64,000 nt of DNA from Streptomyces sp. PKU-EA00015 (GCF_013387495.1 NZ_JABZEE010000035.1:1-64000); one strand, 5' to 3'. Shown: positions 17,082 to 26,197, counted from the stretch's first letter. Translations and numbers: made by a program. Notes: generated by a model not told the origin, from the letters alone.

Positions 17082-17582
17082 ATGGCTTGGGACGAGTGGG
17101 AGCAATTGAAGGCGTCGGCGGCCGAGAAGCAGTCGGCGCAGATGCAGCTGAACGGACTGCCGCCCGAGGACAGACCCAATGCGGGCAGCCCGCAGGGCGA
17201 TCTCCAGGTGCATCAGAAAGACCTGGCGAAGATCGGTGACCATGCCTTCAAGCTGTACAACCGGCTGTGGCAGGAAGCCCGGGTCACGAGTACGGACGGA
17301 GCCGGCACCGATCTGGACTCGCAGGGGTTCGCACTGGGCAAAGCACTGCAGCACGTGTCGACCCGGTGGGACAAGCAGCTCGGGTCCGTGATGGACGCCT
17401 GCGCGCTGATCTCGAACCACATGGACTTCACCAAGAACGCGCACGCCGGCGACGAGATCTTCATCGAGCGGCATGTGAGCAGCATCCACACGCTCGACGC
17501 CGGGTTCGACGAGGACTGGGCGAAGAAGGGCGAGAAGAACCCGGTGTACGGCGAGAAGGACAAGAAGAAGGACGAGGGCTGA
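17082..17582 (+). CDS. Helical type VII secretion substrate or partner with C-terminal YxxxD
   Basis: A 166-aa, mostly helical protein starting at an ATG preceded by GGAAGGAG. It lacks a canonical WXG triplet (RWDKQLG at 95-101 is the nearest match). It ends with Y156-G-E-K-D160 and a Lys-rich tail, so it carries the YxxxD export signature recognised by EccC. It lies just after the eccC-coupled gene and 10 nt before a large WXG protein. This is the position expected of a helical partner that accompanies a larger substrate. No family name was recognised; the role is inferred from motif and context. Confidence 0.7.
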   Translation: MAWDEWEQLKASAAEKQSAQMQLNGLPPEDRPNAGSPQGDLQVHQKDLAKIGDHAFKLYNRLWQEARVTSTDGAGTDLDSQGFALGKALQHVSTRWDKQLGSVMDACALISNHMDFTKNAHAGDEIFIERHVSSIHTLDAGFDEDWAKKGEKNPVYGEKDKKKDEG

Positions 17583-17592
17583 GGGCCATCTG

Positions 17593-19869
17593 ATGGATTT
17601 CGACGCTCTGCACTCGGCCAACTTCAAGCTGCTCGACGACACAGTCAGCGACTGGACGAGCATGCTCACCAAACTCGAGACGCTGAAGAAGGACGCCGAG
17701 GACGGCCTGCACGGTCAGGCCAAGAAGGCCAACTGGGCCGGCTACAACGCCACCGTCTCCCGTGAGTTCATAGGAAAGACCGCCGGTGAGTTCGGCGACG
17801 CCGTCACCCAGGCGACGTCCATCCGCAACATCATGCGCGACACCCGCGACGAGCTGAAGACCCAGCAGCGCCTGCTCAAGGAGGCCATCGACCGCGGTCG
17901 GGGCAAGAACCTGACGGTGACCGCGAACGGCGGCGGCTTCACCGTTCGGGAGAACCCGGACAAGAAAGCCCCCGGCGGGCAGGCGGACCTCGATGCCCTG
18001 CGCGACGAGCTCCAGGGGATCCTGAACAAGGCGACCGAGATAGACAGCACCGCCTCGACGTCGCTCAAGGCGCTGGTGGATCTCACGGACTACGGCTTCT
18101 CGGACGCCAACTACAACAACCGCGACGAGGCGGCCAACGCCGTCAAGGAAGCCGAGCGGCTCGCGGCCCTGGCCAAGAAGAAGCCGGAGGACATGACACC
18201 GGCGGACTTCGACGCACTGAAGTCGGGCTTGGAGAAGTACTCGGGCGACGAGATCTTCTCCGAGCACTTCGCCACGACGCTCGGACCGCAGGGGACGCTC
18301 AACTTCTGGGCGGGCCTCAACGATCCTCATGCCGCGTACAAGGTCGGCCGCGAGCGCGTCGACCAGTACGACGACCTCCAGAAGGCCCTGAGCCTCACCC
18401 TCGCCACGGCCACCCAGGCGGACTCGCCCGAGATGTCCCGGTGGAAGTACGAGATGGTCAATCTCGGTGACCAGCCGATCTCCAAGAACAGCACCACCAT
18501 GGGCTTCCAGGTCATGAGCAACCTCATGCGCTGGGGCGACTATGACGACCGCTTCCTGAACGACTACGGAAGCAAGCTGATCGAGACCGAGAAGAAGATG
18601 ACCGACAACGGTCGTCACATGCCGAGGGGCTGGCAGCACATGGGCATGGACCCGCTGCTCAATCGCACGGGCACCGACTCCGGTTCCGACCCCATGACCG
18701 GCTTCCTCAAGGCACTGTCGAACAGCCCGGACGCTGCCACCGAATTCTTCAACGGGGACTTCGTCACCAAGGACGAGGACCACGACTTCGAGGAGGACGC
18801 CGACGGCAACGGCAAGAACGAGAAGAGGGAGCTGAGCAACTTCGACTACCTCTTCGAGGAGCGGGACTGGCCCGAGGAGAGGGACGACAAGGGCGAGGAC
18901 AGCATCGAGGGCCGGAACAACCTGGCGATGGCACTGGAGGCCGCGACCACCGGCCATCCCGCGGGCGAAATGCCGACCGAGGACACACCGCCGCACAACC
19001 CGGACCAGGCCAGGCTCATGTCGGACCTCGTCGCGTCGATCTCGGAGGACCCGAAGCGGCTCACGGACCACGCGCACATGTCCGACAGCGTGGGGCAGAT
19101 CACCTCCGAGTATCTGCCGGACATCAACCGCGCGCTCGCGGACGATCCGCACGGGAACACCGACAAGCTCTTCCCCCTGGCGGGCACCCAGGCCCAACTC
19201 GAACACAAGGACGTGACGGCTCTTCTGGTCACCGTGGGGCAGAGCCCAGACGGGCACGCGGCCGTCGAAGTGGGTCAGAAGGCGTACATGGCCGGTCTCA
19301 TGGACTACCACCTCAATCCGGATCTGCCGGCGGACCAGCGCTATCCTCACTCCCCCGAGGAGACGATCCAGGCCATCTCCCGGCGTTCCGGCGAAGTCAG
19401 CGGATCACTCGCCATCGGCATGCAGGAAGCCGTTCTGGGGCCGGCCTCGAAGGAGGCGAAGGAGTTCTCGGACTCGGTCGCGCAGCAGAAGAACGCGTGG
19501 TCCGGAGCCATCGGAACCGGCATCGGCGTCGGCGTGAGCTTCATCGCCACGCCGGTGGGCGGAGCAATCGCCGGCGGAGTCGCGGGTACAGTCAGCGGGA
19601 TGGTCCTCGAGCACATCTTCCAGCAGTCCGAGACCGACGTGTTGACGGAGGCCAGCCAGGATGCGGGCGAGCTGTGGGAGAAGAACAGGGATCTGAGCGC
19701 GGAGCATTCCCAGATGGCAGCCATCAACGCGGCCAAGGTTCACGGGCTTCCCTATCAGGACCAGGTGGCGGACTGGGCTCTGGAGGGGCGCGACGACGGC
19801 TTCAACGACGCGGCCACCAACGCCCAGCGCATGGCCGACCATCTCACCACGGAGGTTCCCGCCGCATGA
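17593..19869 (+). CDS. Large WXG-type secretion substrate, candidate effector
   Basis: A 758-aa protein. The N-terminus is an all-helical domain with a WXG motif, W48-A-G50. Two YxxxD matches follow, Y167-GFS-D171 and Y174-NNR-D178. The middle is helical and charged. At about residues 636-675 there is a Gly-rich hydrophobic stretch (GAIGTGIGVGVSF...GGAIAGGVAGTVSG) of glycine-zipper type that could insert in a membrane. It ends with a polar helical tail. Only 10 nt separate it from the preceding helical protein, and its stop overlaps the lipoprotein gene (ATGA). Export is inferred from motifs; no enzymatic domain was recognised. Confidence 0.7.
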   Translation: MDFDALHSANFKLLDDTVSDWTSMLTKLETLKKDAEDGLHGQAKKANWAGYNATVSREFIGKTAGEFGDAVTQATSIRNIMRDTRDELKTQQRLLKEAIDRGRGKNLTVTANGGGFTVRENPDKKAPGGQADLDALRDELQGILNKATEIDSTASTSLKALVDLTDYGFSDANYNNRDEAANAVKEAERLAALAKKKPEDMTPADFDALKSGLEKYSGDEIFSEHFATTLGPQGTLNFWAGLNDPHAAYKVGRERVDQYDDLQKALSLTLATATQADSPEMSRWKYEMVNLGDQPISKNSTTMGFQVMSNLMRWGDYDDRFLNDYGSKLIETEKKMTDNGRHMPRGWQHMGMDPLLNRTGTDSGSDPMTGFLKALSNSPDAATEFFNGDFVTKDEDHDFEEDADGNGKNEKRELSNFDYLFEERDWPEERDDKGEDSIEGRNNLAMALEAATTGHPAGEMPTEDTPPHNPDQARLMSDLVASISEDPKRLTDHAHMSDSVGQITSEYLPDINRALADDPHGNTDKLFPLAGTQAQLEHKDVTALLVTVGQSPDGHAAVEVGQKAYMAGLMDYHLNPDLPADQRYPHSPEETIQAISRRSGEVSGSLAIGMQEAVLGPASKEAKEFSDSVAQQKNAWSGAIGTGIGVGVSFIATPVGGAIAGGVAGTVSGMVLEHIFQQSETDVLTEASQDAGELWEKNRDLSAEHSQMAAINAAKVHGLPYQDQVADWALEGRDDGFNDAATNAQRMADHLTTEVPAA

Positions 19870-20483
19870 CACCTGCTCGCACGCGCCCTGAACCCGGGCA
19901 GGCTGCGGCGCTGTCGCCGACTCCGGTGCCGGGGCGGCGGGGTGCACGACGGCAGCTTGCCGCCGTTGCGGTGGCTGCCCTCGCCCTGGTGCTCACCGCC
20001 TGCTCGCAACCGGAGGAGAAGCGGTCCTTCGCCGTGCCGTCGGACCTCTGCGGCATTACCGTGCCCAGCGCCGTAGTGGGCCCGGTCCTGCCCAAGAGCG
20101 GCAAGACGGTGAAGACGCATGCACCGTCGCGCGAGGTGGGCAAGACCCACTGCAAGGTCGATGTCGACGGCACGACGGTGTTCAGTGCCATCTCCGAGTG
20201 GCGGGCGGACCCCTCCGTGAGGGATGCGGCGCATATCAACCCGTACATCGACCTCGACGAGCACACCAGCGAGGACGCGACCTACATGTGGTCCGGCAAG
20301 GGGGGCGTGCGTCGCATCCCCTGCCCGGTGGCTGCCAAGGACCATCCCGACCGGAACCAACTGTTCGTCAGAGTTCTCGTCTACAACAAGGAGTTCTCGG
20401 ACGCCGACGCGGCCAAGGAGCTGTTGCTCGCCTACGCCAAGTCCGTCGCCGAGTCGGAGGCCTGCACGGGGGCCGGGTCATGA
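19866..20483 (+). CDS. Lipoprotein coupled to the WXG-type substrate
   Basis: A 205-aa protein starting at an ATG that overlaps the preceding stop codon. It has a long, Arg-containing N-terminal region, a hydrophobic stretch and a lipobox LTAC at about 49-52, so the mature protein should be anchored outside the membrane. Further Cys residues in the mature part may form disulfides. No domain was recognised. Coupling to the large substrate suggests an accessory or self-protection role, but that is only inference. A strong terminator follows and closes the operon that began at eccC. Confidence 0.75.
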   Translation: MTPARTRPEPGQAAALSPTPVPGRRGARRQLAAVAVAALALVLTACSQPEEKRSFAVPSDLCGITVPSAVVGPVLPKSGKTVKTHAPSREVGKTHCKVDVDGTTVFSAISEWRADPSVRDAAHINPYIDLDEHTSEDATYMWSGKGGVRRIPCPVAAKDHPDRNQLFVRVLVYNKEFSDADAAKELLLAYAKSVAESEACTGAGS

Positions 20484-20516
20484 GACCGGGCCGCACCCCA
20501 CGCGCCTGAGCAAGGC

Positions 20517-20556
20517 AGGGCCCCGGGGAGCCGCCCAGGCGGTTGCCCGGGGTCCT
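20517..20556 (+). terminator. Terminator of the eccC-substrate-lipoprotein operon
   Basis: GGGCCCCGGG-type left arm (20517-20528) pairs with CCCGGGGTCCT (20546-20556). An inner GCCGCC/GGCGG pairing is also possible. It lies 34 nt past the lipoprotein stop. Confidence 0.75.
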
Positions 20557-20875
20557 TCGCTCCAGAGGGACGGGGCCGCGCGACTGACCCTGGGCAGTCG
20601 CACGGCAACCTCCGCCCGGCGGTCGAGCGACCTGGACAACGCACGCTCGCCCGGATCGTGCTCACGTCCCGCGCCCGGAACCGTCCCGAACGCCTGAACA
20701 GGTGCCGTCAGGTTGGCGCCAGGGGCAGAGGGGGTTCTTCGAATGGACACACATCGGCGGGCGGTGACGCGACTGCGTCTCATGGGACTTGCTGCGAGCA
20801 CGCGGGCCGGTCCACGCCGCTGCGCGGTCCCCGGTAGGCTCCTGTGGCTGATCAGCTTCAGAGGGGGATTCGCAG
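20557..20875 (+). promoter_or_regulatory. Intergenic region before the kinase operon
   Basis: This is most of a 392-nt non-coding gap. No gene with a plausible ribosome site was found. A -10-like TAGGCT lies at 20835-20840, about 36 nt before the pseudokinase ATG, and is the best promoter candidate; the matching -35 region is weak. GAGGGGG at 20862-20868 is the likely ribosome-binding site. Confidence 0.35.
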
Positions 20876-21799
20876 ATGGAACGAGGGCGCACGGAACGGC
20901 CCTCCGGCAACGGCCCACGCCGTATCGGCCCGTACCAGCTGATCACCCGGCTCGACCCGACCGGCCCCGGCTTCCCACCCGCGCCGGAGCAGCGGTTCGT
21001 CGCGCGCAGCGCGGACGGTGACCGCACGGTCCTGGTCAGTGCGCCGCTCGACGGCATCGACCCCGGGCGGTTCCTGGTGGAGGCGCAGGCGGCGCATGGG
21101 TTCGTCGGGCCGTGGGTGCTGCCCGTTGTCGAGGTGTCGCCGACTCCCGACGTGGCCTGGTACGCGACGCCCTATCTCCCCGTGCTTCCGTTGCCCGTTG
21201 TGCTCGCCGTGCACGGCGGGCCGTTGCCGGAGAACACCGTACGAGCCCTGGGTACGGCTCTCGCCGACACCCTCGCGGCCGCGCACGCGGCGGGCGTCAC
21301 CCACGCGGGCCTCTCCCCCGCCGCGGTGCTGCTCGCGTGGGACGGGCCGCGTCTGACCTGCTTCGGCTCCGTGCGGGCGGCCTCCCCCGACGGCGAGCCG
21401 CGCGGCGGCCGCCCCGGGCTGGAGCCGGGCAGCCTCGCCCCGGAGGCGGCGGCCGGCGGACGGCCCCGGCCGCCGGGTGACATCCACGGACTCGGCGCGG
21501 TCCTCGCGTACGCCGCCACCGGCCACACGGTCCCGGACCGCGCCGAACTGCCCGATTCCCTGCGCCCCTTGATCTCCCGCTGCCTGTCCCGCGACGCAGC
21601 TGCCCGCCCGACAGCGTCCGAACTGCTGCTCGCCCTCCCGCCGGCTTCGTCCGCGCCGTCGGCGACAGTGCTGGACTCGGCGGCGTCGCTGCTGTCCCCC
21701 GGCTGGCTGCCCGGGCGTGTGGTCGCAGCACTCGCTCGCCAGTCGGCCCAGCTGCTCGCGGCCGAGATCCGCCTCAATCCGACCGCCTCCAGGACCTGA
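20876..21799 (+). CDS. Protein pseudokinase (Ser/Thr kinase fold without catalytic residues)
   Basis: This 307-aa protein follows the layout of the neighbouring kinases but has lost every catalytic element. The glycine loop is absent. The beta3 Lys position is Ser55 (VLVS), whereas the downstream paralogs read VALK and AAVK. The HRDLKPSN loop is HAGLSPAA (143-150), and DFG is CFG (162-164). The helix-C Glu (E69) and C-lobe pattern (GDIHGLGAVLAYAATG) remain, so the fold is probably intact. There is no membrane helix. Its stop overlaps the next kinase start (TGATG). It may act as a scaffold or allosteric partner of the two active kinases. Confidence 0.85.
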   Translation: MERGRTERPSGNGPRRIGPYQLITRLDPTGPGFPPAPEQRFVARSADGDRTVLVSAPLDGIDPGRFLVEAQAAHGFVGPWVLPVVEVSPTPDVAWYATPYLPVLPLPVVLAVHGGPLPENTVRALGTALADTLAAAHAAGVTHAGLSPAAVLLAWDGPRLTCFGSVRAASPDGEPRGGRPGLEPGSLAPEAAAGGRPRPPGDIHGLGAVLAYAATGHTVPDRAELPDSLRPLISRCLSRDAAARPTASELLLALPPASSAPSATVLDSAASLLSPGWLPGRVVAALARQSAQLLAAEIRLNPTASRT

Positions 21800-24024
21800 T
21801 GACGATGCTTGCGCCTCTGACCCACGACGACCCGGGCGAGATCGGCGGCCACCGGCTCCTCGCCCGCCTCGGCCACGGCGGCATGGGCACCGTCTACCTC
21901 GCGCGCACCGCCGGCGGACGCACAGTCGCCCTCAAGACCATGCACGCCCGGATCGCGAGCGACCCGGCCGCGCGTACCCGCTTCCACCTCGAGACCGACG
22001 CAGCCCGCATCATCGGCGACCACCACGGCGCCACCGTCGTCGACGCCGACCCGGCCGCCGAAACCCCCTGGCTCGCCACGGAGTACGTCCTCGGCCCGCC
22101 CCTGGACGACGCGGTCGCTCTGTGCGGCCCGCTGCCCGAGGCGTCCGTTCGGGCTTTGGGCGCGGCCCTCGCCGGAGCTCTCGCCCAGCTCCACGCCTCC
22201 GACGTCGTGCACCGCGACCTGAAGCCCTCCAACGTCATGATCACGGCCCACGGCCCCAAGATCATCGACTTCGGCATCGCCCGTGCCGCCGGCGACGACC
22301 GCCTCACCCGTACGGGCACGGCGGCGGGCACGCCCGCCTTCATGTCCCCGGAGCAGGCCACGGGCCAGGAACACACGCCCGCGGGCGACGTGTTCGCCCT
22401 CGCCGGCGTCCTGGTCTTCGCGGCCACGGGCCACGGCCCGTTCGGCACGGGCCAGGCGGCCGACCTGCTGTACCGCGTCCGCTACGCCGACCCCGATCTG
22501 ACAGGAGTCCCTGCCGGCCTGAGCCCGGTCCTGGCCCGCTGCCTGTCCAAGGACCCTGGTCAACGCCCCACCACCCTGCAGCTCGCAGCCGAATTGCACG
22601 ACGGCCGCGGCGAATTCGCGGATCACCTGCCGACGCCGCTGCTCACGGACATCGCCCGCCGCGCAACGGAGGTCTGGCTGCACCAGCCGCACCGGCTGCC
22701 GCCGCCTACGGAGGGCCCTTACGCGGCCCCGTCCACGGCCCGCCCGGGCATGTCCCGGCGCAAGCTGCTGTCGGTGGCCGGCGGTTCGCTGGTGGCGGTG
22801 GGCGCGGCGGGCACGGGGGCGTGGGTGTGGGCCGGGAGGAGGGCGACGGACGAGGACACGTCTTCACTCCCCGCCGACGACGGAGTCCGTCCCCTGTGGC
22901 GCGCCGATGCCGGCGACACTGGGACACAGCCGTTCCTGATGGCCATGGGCGATACAGTCGCCACCTGGCGGAACGGGCAGGTTGTCGGCCTGGACGCGAA
23001 AAGCGGCAAACACCGCTGGTCGTTCCGAGTGTTTCCGGGTCCGAACTACATGACGACCGACGGCAGGGTGACCTACGGCTTCCTCCCGGAGCAAGGGGGG
23101 ACAGACAAGCTCTCGGTCCACGCCTTCACCCCGGGCACCGGAGTGGCGCAGCGCCGCATAGCCCTGATCCCCGGGTTCGCGGGCACCTACGGGGACGCAG
23201 AAGTACTCCTCGCGACAGCGGGTTTGCTCTTCATCGCGGCGCGGAAGGTTGTGCCCGGCCACGACAAATCTGATGAGCAGGCCGATGACTGGCACCTGCT
23301 GGCGGTGGACATCCGTACCGGCGAGAAGCGGTGGCAGAAGACCATGTCGCAGTTCTATCCGGGCGATGCGTCGACGGCCGTCAGCATGAAGGTCACCGGA
23401 AGCCGCCTGATTCTCTGTCGCAGACACACCGCCAGTGAGAGGGATGACGATTTCGGCCCGTATTTCTCCGTCACTGCCGGCGACATCCGCACGGGGGAGA
23501 TCCTCTGGAGCTGGGACATCCCCCGACAGGACAACGACGATTCATACATCATGCCGGGCAGCCTCGCCCTGGACGAGCAGCATGCCTACGTCGCCAGCGG
23601 CCATGTCTGGGCACTGCGGCTCTCCGACGGTGAGGTCGCCTGGAAGTTCGGCGACAAACGCAACTACGGCGGCATTCCACAAGAAGCACGCCGCTACGGA
23701 ACACCGGCCGTCCGGGACGGCGTCGTATACGCGGCCGAGGGGAACCGCGGCATCGTGGCCCTGGACGCTTCGACAGGAAGCCTCCTCTGGGAGGAATCAG
23801 AGGACCTGACGGAGGACGTGGCCCCTGTCCTCGATCCGCCACCGGTCATCGGCAGGAAATTCGTCTACACCAAGGTCAACACCGGCATCAGCGCCGTCGA
23901 CATGCGAACCCACAAGTCCGCGTGGACCTACCGGACTTCCGCTTCGCTCTTCGCTGCACATGAGACAGCCGAGCGGCTCATCTGCGTCGACGGCAACTCC
24001 ATCAACGCCTTGCCTTTCGAGTGA
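21799..24024 (+). CDS. Membrane Ser/Thr protein kinase with extracytoplasmic PQQ-type beta-propeller (A)
   Basis: The 741-aa protein has a Hanks-type kinase domain (about 15-270). Visible motifs are GHGGMGTV, Lys46, HRDLKPSN (138-145), D157-F-G and APE-like SPEQ. A juxtamembrane linker leads to SRRKLL (319-324) and one membrane helix (about 325-346). The remaining 390 residues form repeated PQQ-type blades (e.g. LDAKSGKHRWSF, VDIRTGEKRWQK, LDASTGSLLWEE), predicted outside the cell. PQQ-blade kinases are common in Streptomyces and are thought to sense ligands or wall-associated proteins. It is translationally coupled to the pseudokinase before it. Confidence 0.93.
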   Translation: MTMLAPLTHDDPGEIGGHRLLARLGHGGMGTVYLARTAGGRTVALKTMHARIASDPAARTRFHLETDAARIIGDHHGATVVDADPAAETPWLATEYVLGPPLDDAVALCGPLPEASVRALGAALAGALAQLHASDVVHRDLKPSNVMITAHGPKIIDFGIARAAGDDRLTRTGTAAGTPAFMSPEQATGQEHTPAGDVFALAGVLVFAATGHGPFGTGQAADLLYRVRYADPDLTGVPAGLSPVLARCLSKDPGQRPTTLQLAAELHDGRGEFADHLPTPLLTDIARRATEVWLHQPHRLPPPTEGPYAAPSTARPGMSRRKLLSVAGGSLVAVGAAGTGAWVWAGRRATDEDTSSLPADDGVRPLWRADAGDTGTQPFLMAMGDTVATWRNGQVVGLDAKSGKHRWSFRVFPGPNYMTTDGRVTYGFLPEQGGTDKLSVHAFTPGTGVAQRRIALIPGFAGTYGDAEVLLATAGLLFIAARKVVPGHDKSDEQADDWHLLAVDIRTGEKRWQKTMSQFYPGDASTAVSMKVTGSRLILCRRHTASERDDDFGPYFSVTAGDIRTGEILWSWDIPRQDNDDSYIMPGSLALDEQHAYVASGHVWALRLSDGEVAWKFGDKRNYGGIPQEARRYGTPAVRDGVVYAAEGNRGIVALDASTGSLLWEESEDLTEDVAPVLDPPPVIGRKFVYTKVNTGISAVDMRTHKSAWTYRTSASLFAAHETAERLICVDGNSINALPFE

Positions 24025-24040
24025 AGAGAGCAATCTCGCG

Positions 24041-26083
24041 ATGAACCCCCTCAGCGCCGGCGATCCGCTGCGCCTCGGCCCGTACCGGCTTCTCGGCACC
24101 CTGGGTGCGGGCGGAATGGGAAAGGTCTACTTCGGGCGGGACAACGCGGGCCGCACCGCGGCGGTCAAAGTCCTGCACCCCGAGCTCTCCCACGACCTGC
24201 ATCTGGCTCAACGCTTCGTACGGGAGGCCGTCACCGCGCAGGCCGTGACGAGCAACGGCGTGGCAAGGGTCCTCGGCGCGCAGTTGGAGGGCGGCCGTCC
24301 CTGGATCGCCGCGGAGTTCCTGGCGGGCCCGACACTCGAAGAGGCGATCGCCGCGTACGGGCCGCTGGACGAGGCCGGACTGCGCGTCCTCGCGACGGCT
24401 CTCGCCCGCACGCTGCAGGACATTCACGCGGCAGGTCTCGTCCACCGCGACCTCAAACCGTCCAACGTCGTACTGACCTCGGCCGGTCCGCGTGTCATCG
24501 ACTTCGGCATCGCCCGTCCCGAGCACGGACTGACCCTGACCACGACCGGCCAGATCCCGGTCACACCCGGATACGGCGCGCCGGAGCAGGTGCTCGGACA
24601 GCGTGTCGGGCCGGCGGCCGACGTCTTCTCTTTGGGCGCACTGCTGGCCTACGCGGCGAGCGGAATCCGTGCCTACGACGGTCCGCATGTGGCAGGCGTG
24701 CAGTACCAGGTCGTCCACGGCGATCCGGACCTACGGCACGTCCCCGACGGAATCCGGGCCCTGCTGCTCCCCTGCCTGGCTAAGGACCCGGCCCATCGTC
24801 CACTGCCCGCGCAGATGGTGCAGGCCTTCGCACCTCCTCGGCGAGCGGACAGAATCTGGCGCACGGGCCCTCTGGCCGAGGAGATCCGGCGGCGTGAGGA
24901 AAGCGCCGCATCCCTTGCCTCGACCCTTGCACGAACCGACGGCGCCGCGCCTACGCGTCGGCGCCTGCTCGTCTCCCTGGCCGGTGGAGGTACAGCGCTC
25001 GGCGTCGCCGGCGCAGGTGCCTGGTGGTTCCTACGCGATCCCGCGCCTCCGAAGAAGCCGGTCATCCCGGCGGCCGCGGAACGGCCCGTGGCCGCCGTGC
25101 TCAAACGCGATGAGGAGCTGACCCCTCTGTGGGGGCCCGTGACCGGAGCAGACTCCAGGACACCGGCCCCTCTCCCGGTCCGGGACGTCGTGGTCTTCGG
25201 CTCGACCGACGGCGGACTCGCCGCCCACCGGGTGACCGACGGAAAGCAGAAGTGGACGGCGCCTGAGGCGTTGGCATCCGCCGGTTTTCTCACGGCGGCC
25301 GACCGTCTCGTCCTGGCAGCGGATGCTGAAGGATCCCTATCTGCGTTCATCGCCTCGACAGGCGAACAAGTGTGGTCGGTCCCCGTCTCTGTCGGCAATC
25401 TTCTGGCCTCGGACGGCCGCGCCGTGTACGTGATGACCGAGGAAGGGCAGTTGCAGGCAGTCGTCGCCACGACCGGCAAGGTGCTCTGGTCAGTGCCCAC
25501 GCCTGTGCGGACATCCAGAGCCGAGCCTCCCGCGGCGGCGGCCGCAAAGGGCCGGCTGGTCCTGTTCCCATCGGACGGCAATGTGATCGCTCTGGATACG
25601 GCCACCGGCAAGGCCGTCTGGGATCTCGACGACCAGGGAACGTCAGCGGTCACACCCGCCGTGATCGGGGACAAGGTGTTCCTTGGCGGCAAGACGCTCA
25701 CCTCCCGGTTGCTCGCCGACGGAAAGGAGTTGTGGAGCGTTCCTGCCGAATCCAGGGAGTGGGGGCCTCCAGCCGTCCGAGGCAACGAGATGTACGCCGT
25801 CGACTACGACCTCCACCGCCTCCGAACGGACGACGGCAAGGAGGAGTGGAATCTCTACATGGGAGGCAGACACGACGCCGCGTTGCCACCCGTAGTCCAG
25901 GGGGGCACTGTGTGGATCGCCGAGTCCGGCGACGACGGTCTGATCGCCGCCAACACCCGCTCCGGTGAAGAGGTCTTCGAATACTCGAAGATGGGCTTCG
26001 GTCCGTACGTGTATTCCGGAGACGGCAACCGCGTCTTCGTCGCGCATGCCGGCTCGGTCTCCGCCCTACCGGTCAGGCCCTGA
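24041..26083 (+). CDS. Membrane Ser/Thr protein kinase with PQQ-type beta-propeller (B)
   Basis: A 680-aa paralog of the preceding kinase. The kinase domain (about 14-265) has GAGGMGKV, Lys43, HRDLKPSN (135-142) and D154-F-G, so it should be active. A basic stretch with RRRLL (306-310) precedes the membrane helix (about 311-331), followed by PQQ-type propeller blades (VTDGKQKWTA, STGEQVWSV, TTGKVLWSV, TATGKAVWDL). The in-frame extension upstream of the ATG at 24041 belongs to the previous gene's end. The gap to the preceding stop is 16 nt, so the three kinase-type genes form one operon, which ends at a terminator shared with convergent esxA. Confidence 0.92.
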   Translation: MNPLSAGDPLRLGPYRLLGTLGAGGMGKVYFGRDNAGRTAAVKVLHPELSHDLHLAQRFVREAVTAQAVTSNGVARVLGAQLEGGRPWIAAEFLAGPTLEEAIAAYGPLDEAGLRVLATALARTLQDIHAAGLVHRDLKPSNVVLTSAGPRVIDFGIARPEHGLTLTTTGQIPVTPGYGAPEQVLGQRVGPAADVFSLGALLAYAASGIRAYDGPHVAGVQYQVVHGDPDLRHVPDGIRALLLPCLAKDPAHRPLPAQMVQAFAPPRRADRIWRTGPLAEEIRRREESAASLASTLARTDGAAPTRRRLLVSLAGGGTALGVAGAGAWWFLRDPAPPKKPVIPAAAERPVAAVLKRDEELTPLWGPVTGADSRTPAPLPVRDVVVFGSTDGGLAAHRVTDGKQKWTAPEALASAGFLTAADRLVLAADAEGSLSAFIASTGEQVWSVPVSVGNLLASDGRAVYVMTEEGQLQAVVATTGKVLWSVPTPVRTSRAEPPAAAAAKGRLVLFPSDGNVIALDTATGKAVWDLDDQGTSAVTPAVIGDKVFLGGKTLTSRLLADGKELWSVPAESREWGPPAVRGNEMYAVDYDLHRLRTDDGKEEWNLYMGGRHDAALPPVVQGGTVWIAESGDDGLIAANTRSGEEVFEYSKMGFGPYVYSGDGNRVFVAHAGSVSALPVRP

Positions 26084-26197
26084 TCACCGAAGCACGGCAG
26101 TGGGCCACCCCGTCACGTGATACCAGGCGACCACTCACGGGTCGTCGGGACTTGGCCCGCTGGCCTGCGCGAATGCGCCAAGACCGAATGAACAAGA

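Noticed and set aside
20713..21021. 102-codon plus-strand frame overlapping the pseudokinase start
   Set aside because: It has no ribosome site, overlaps the promoter region and the pseudokinase in another phase, and shows no family similarity.
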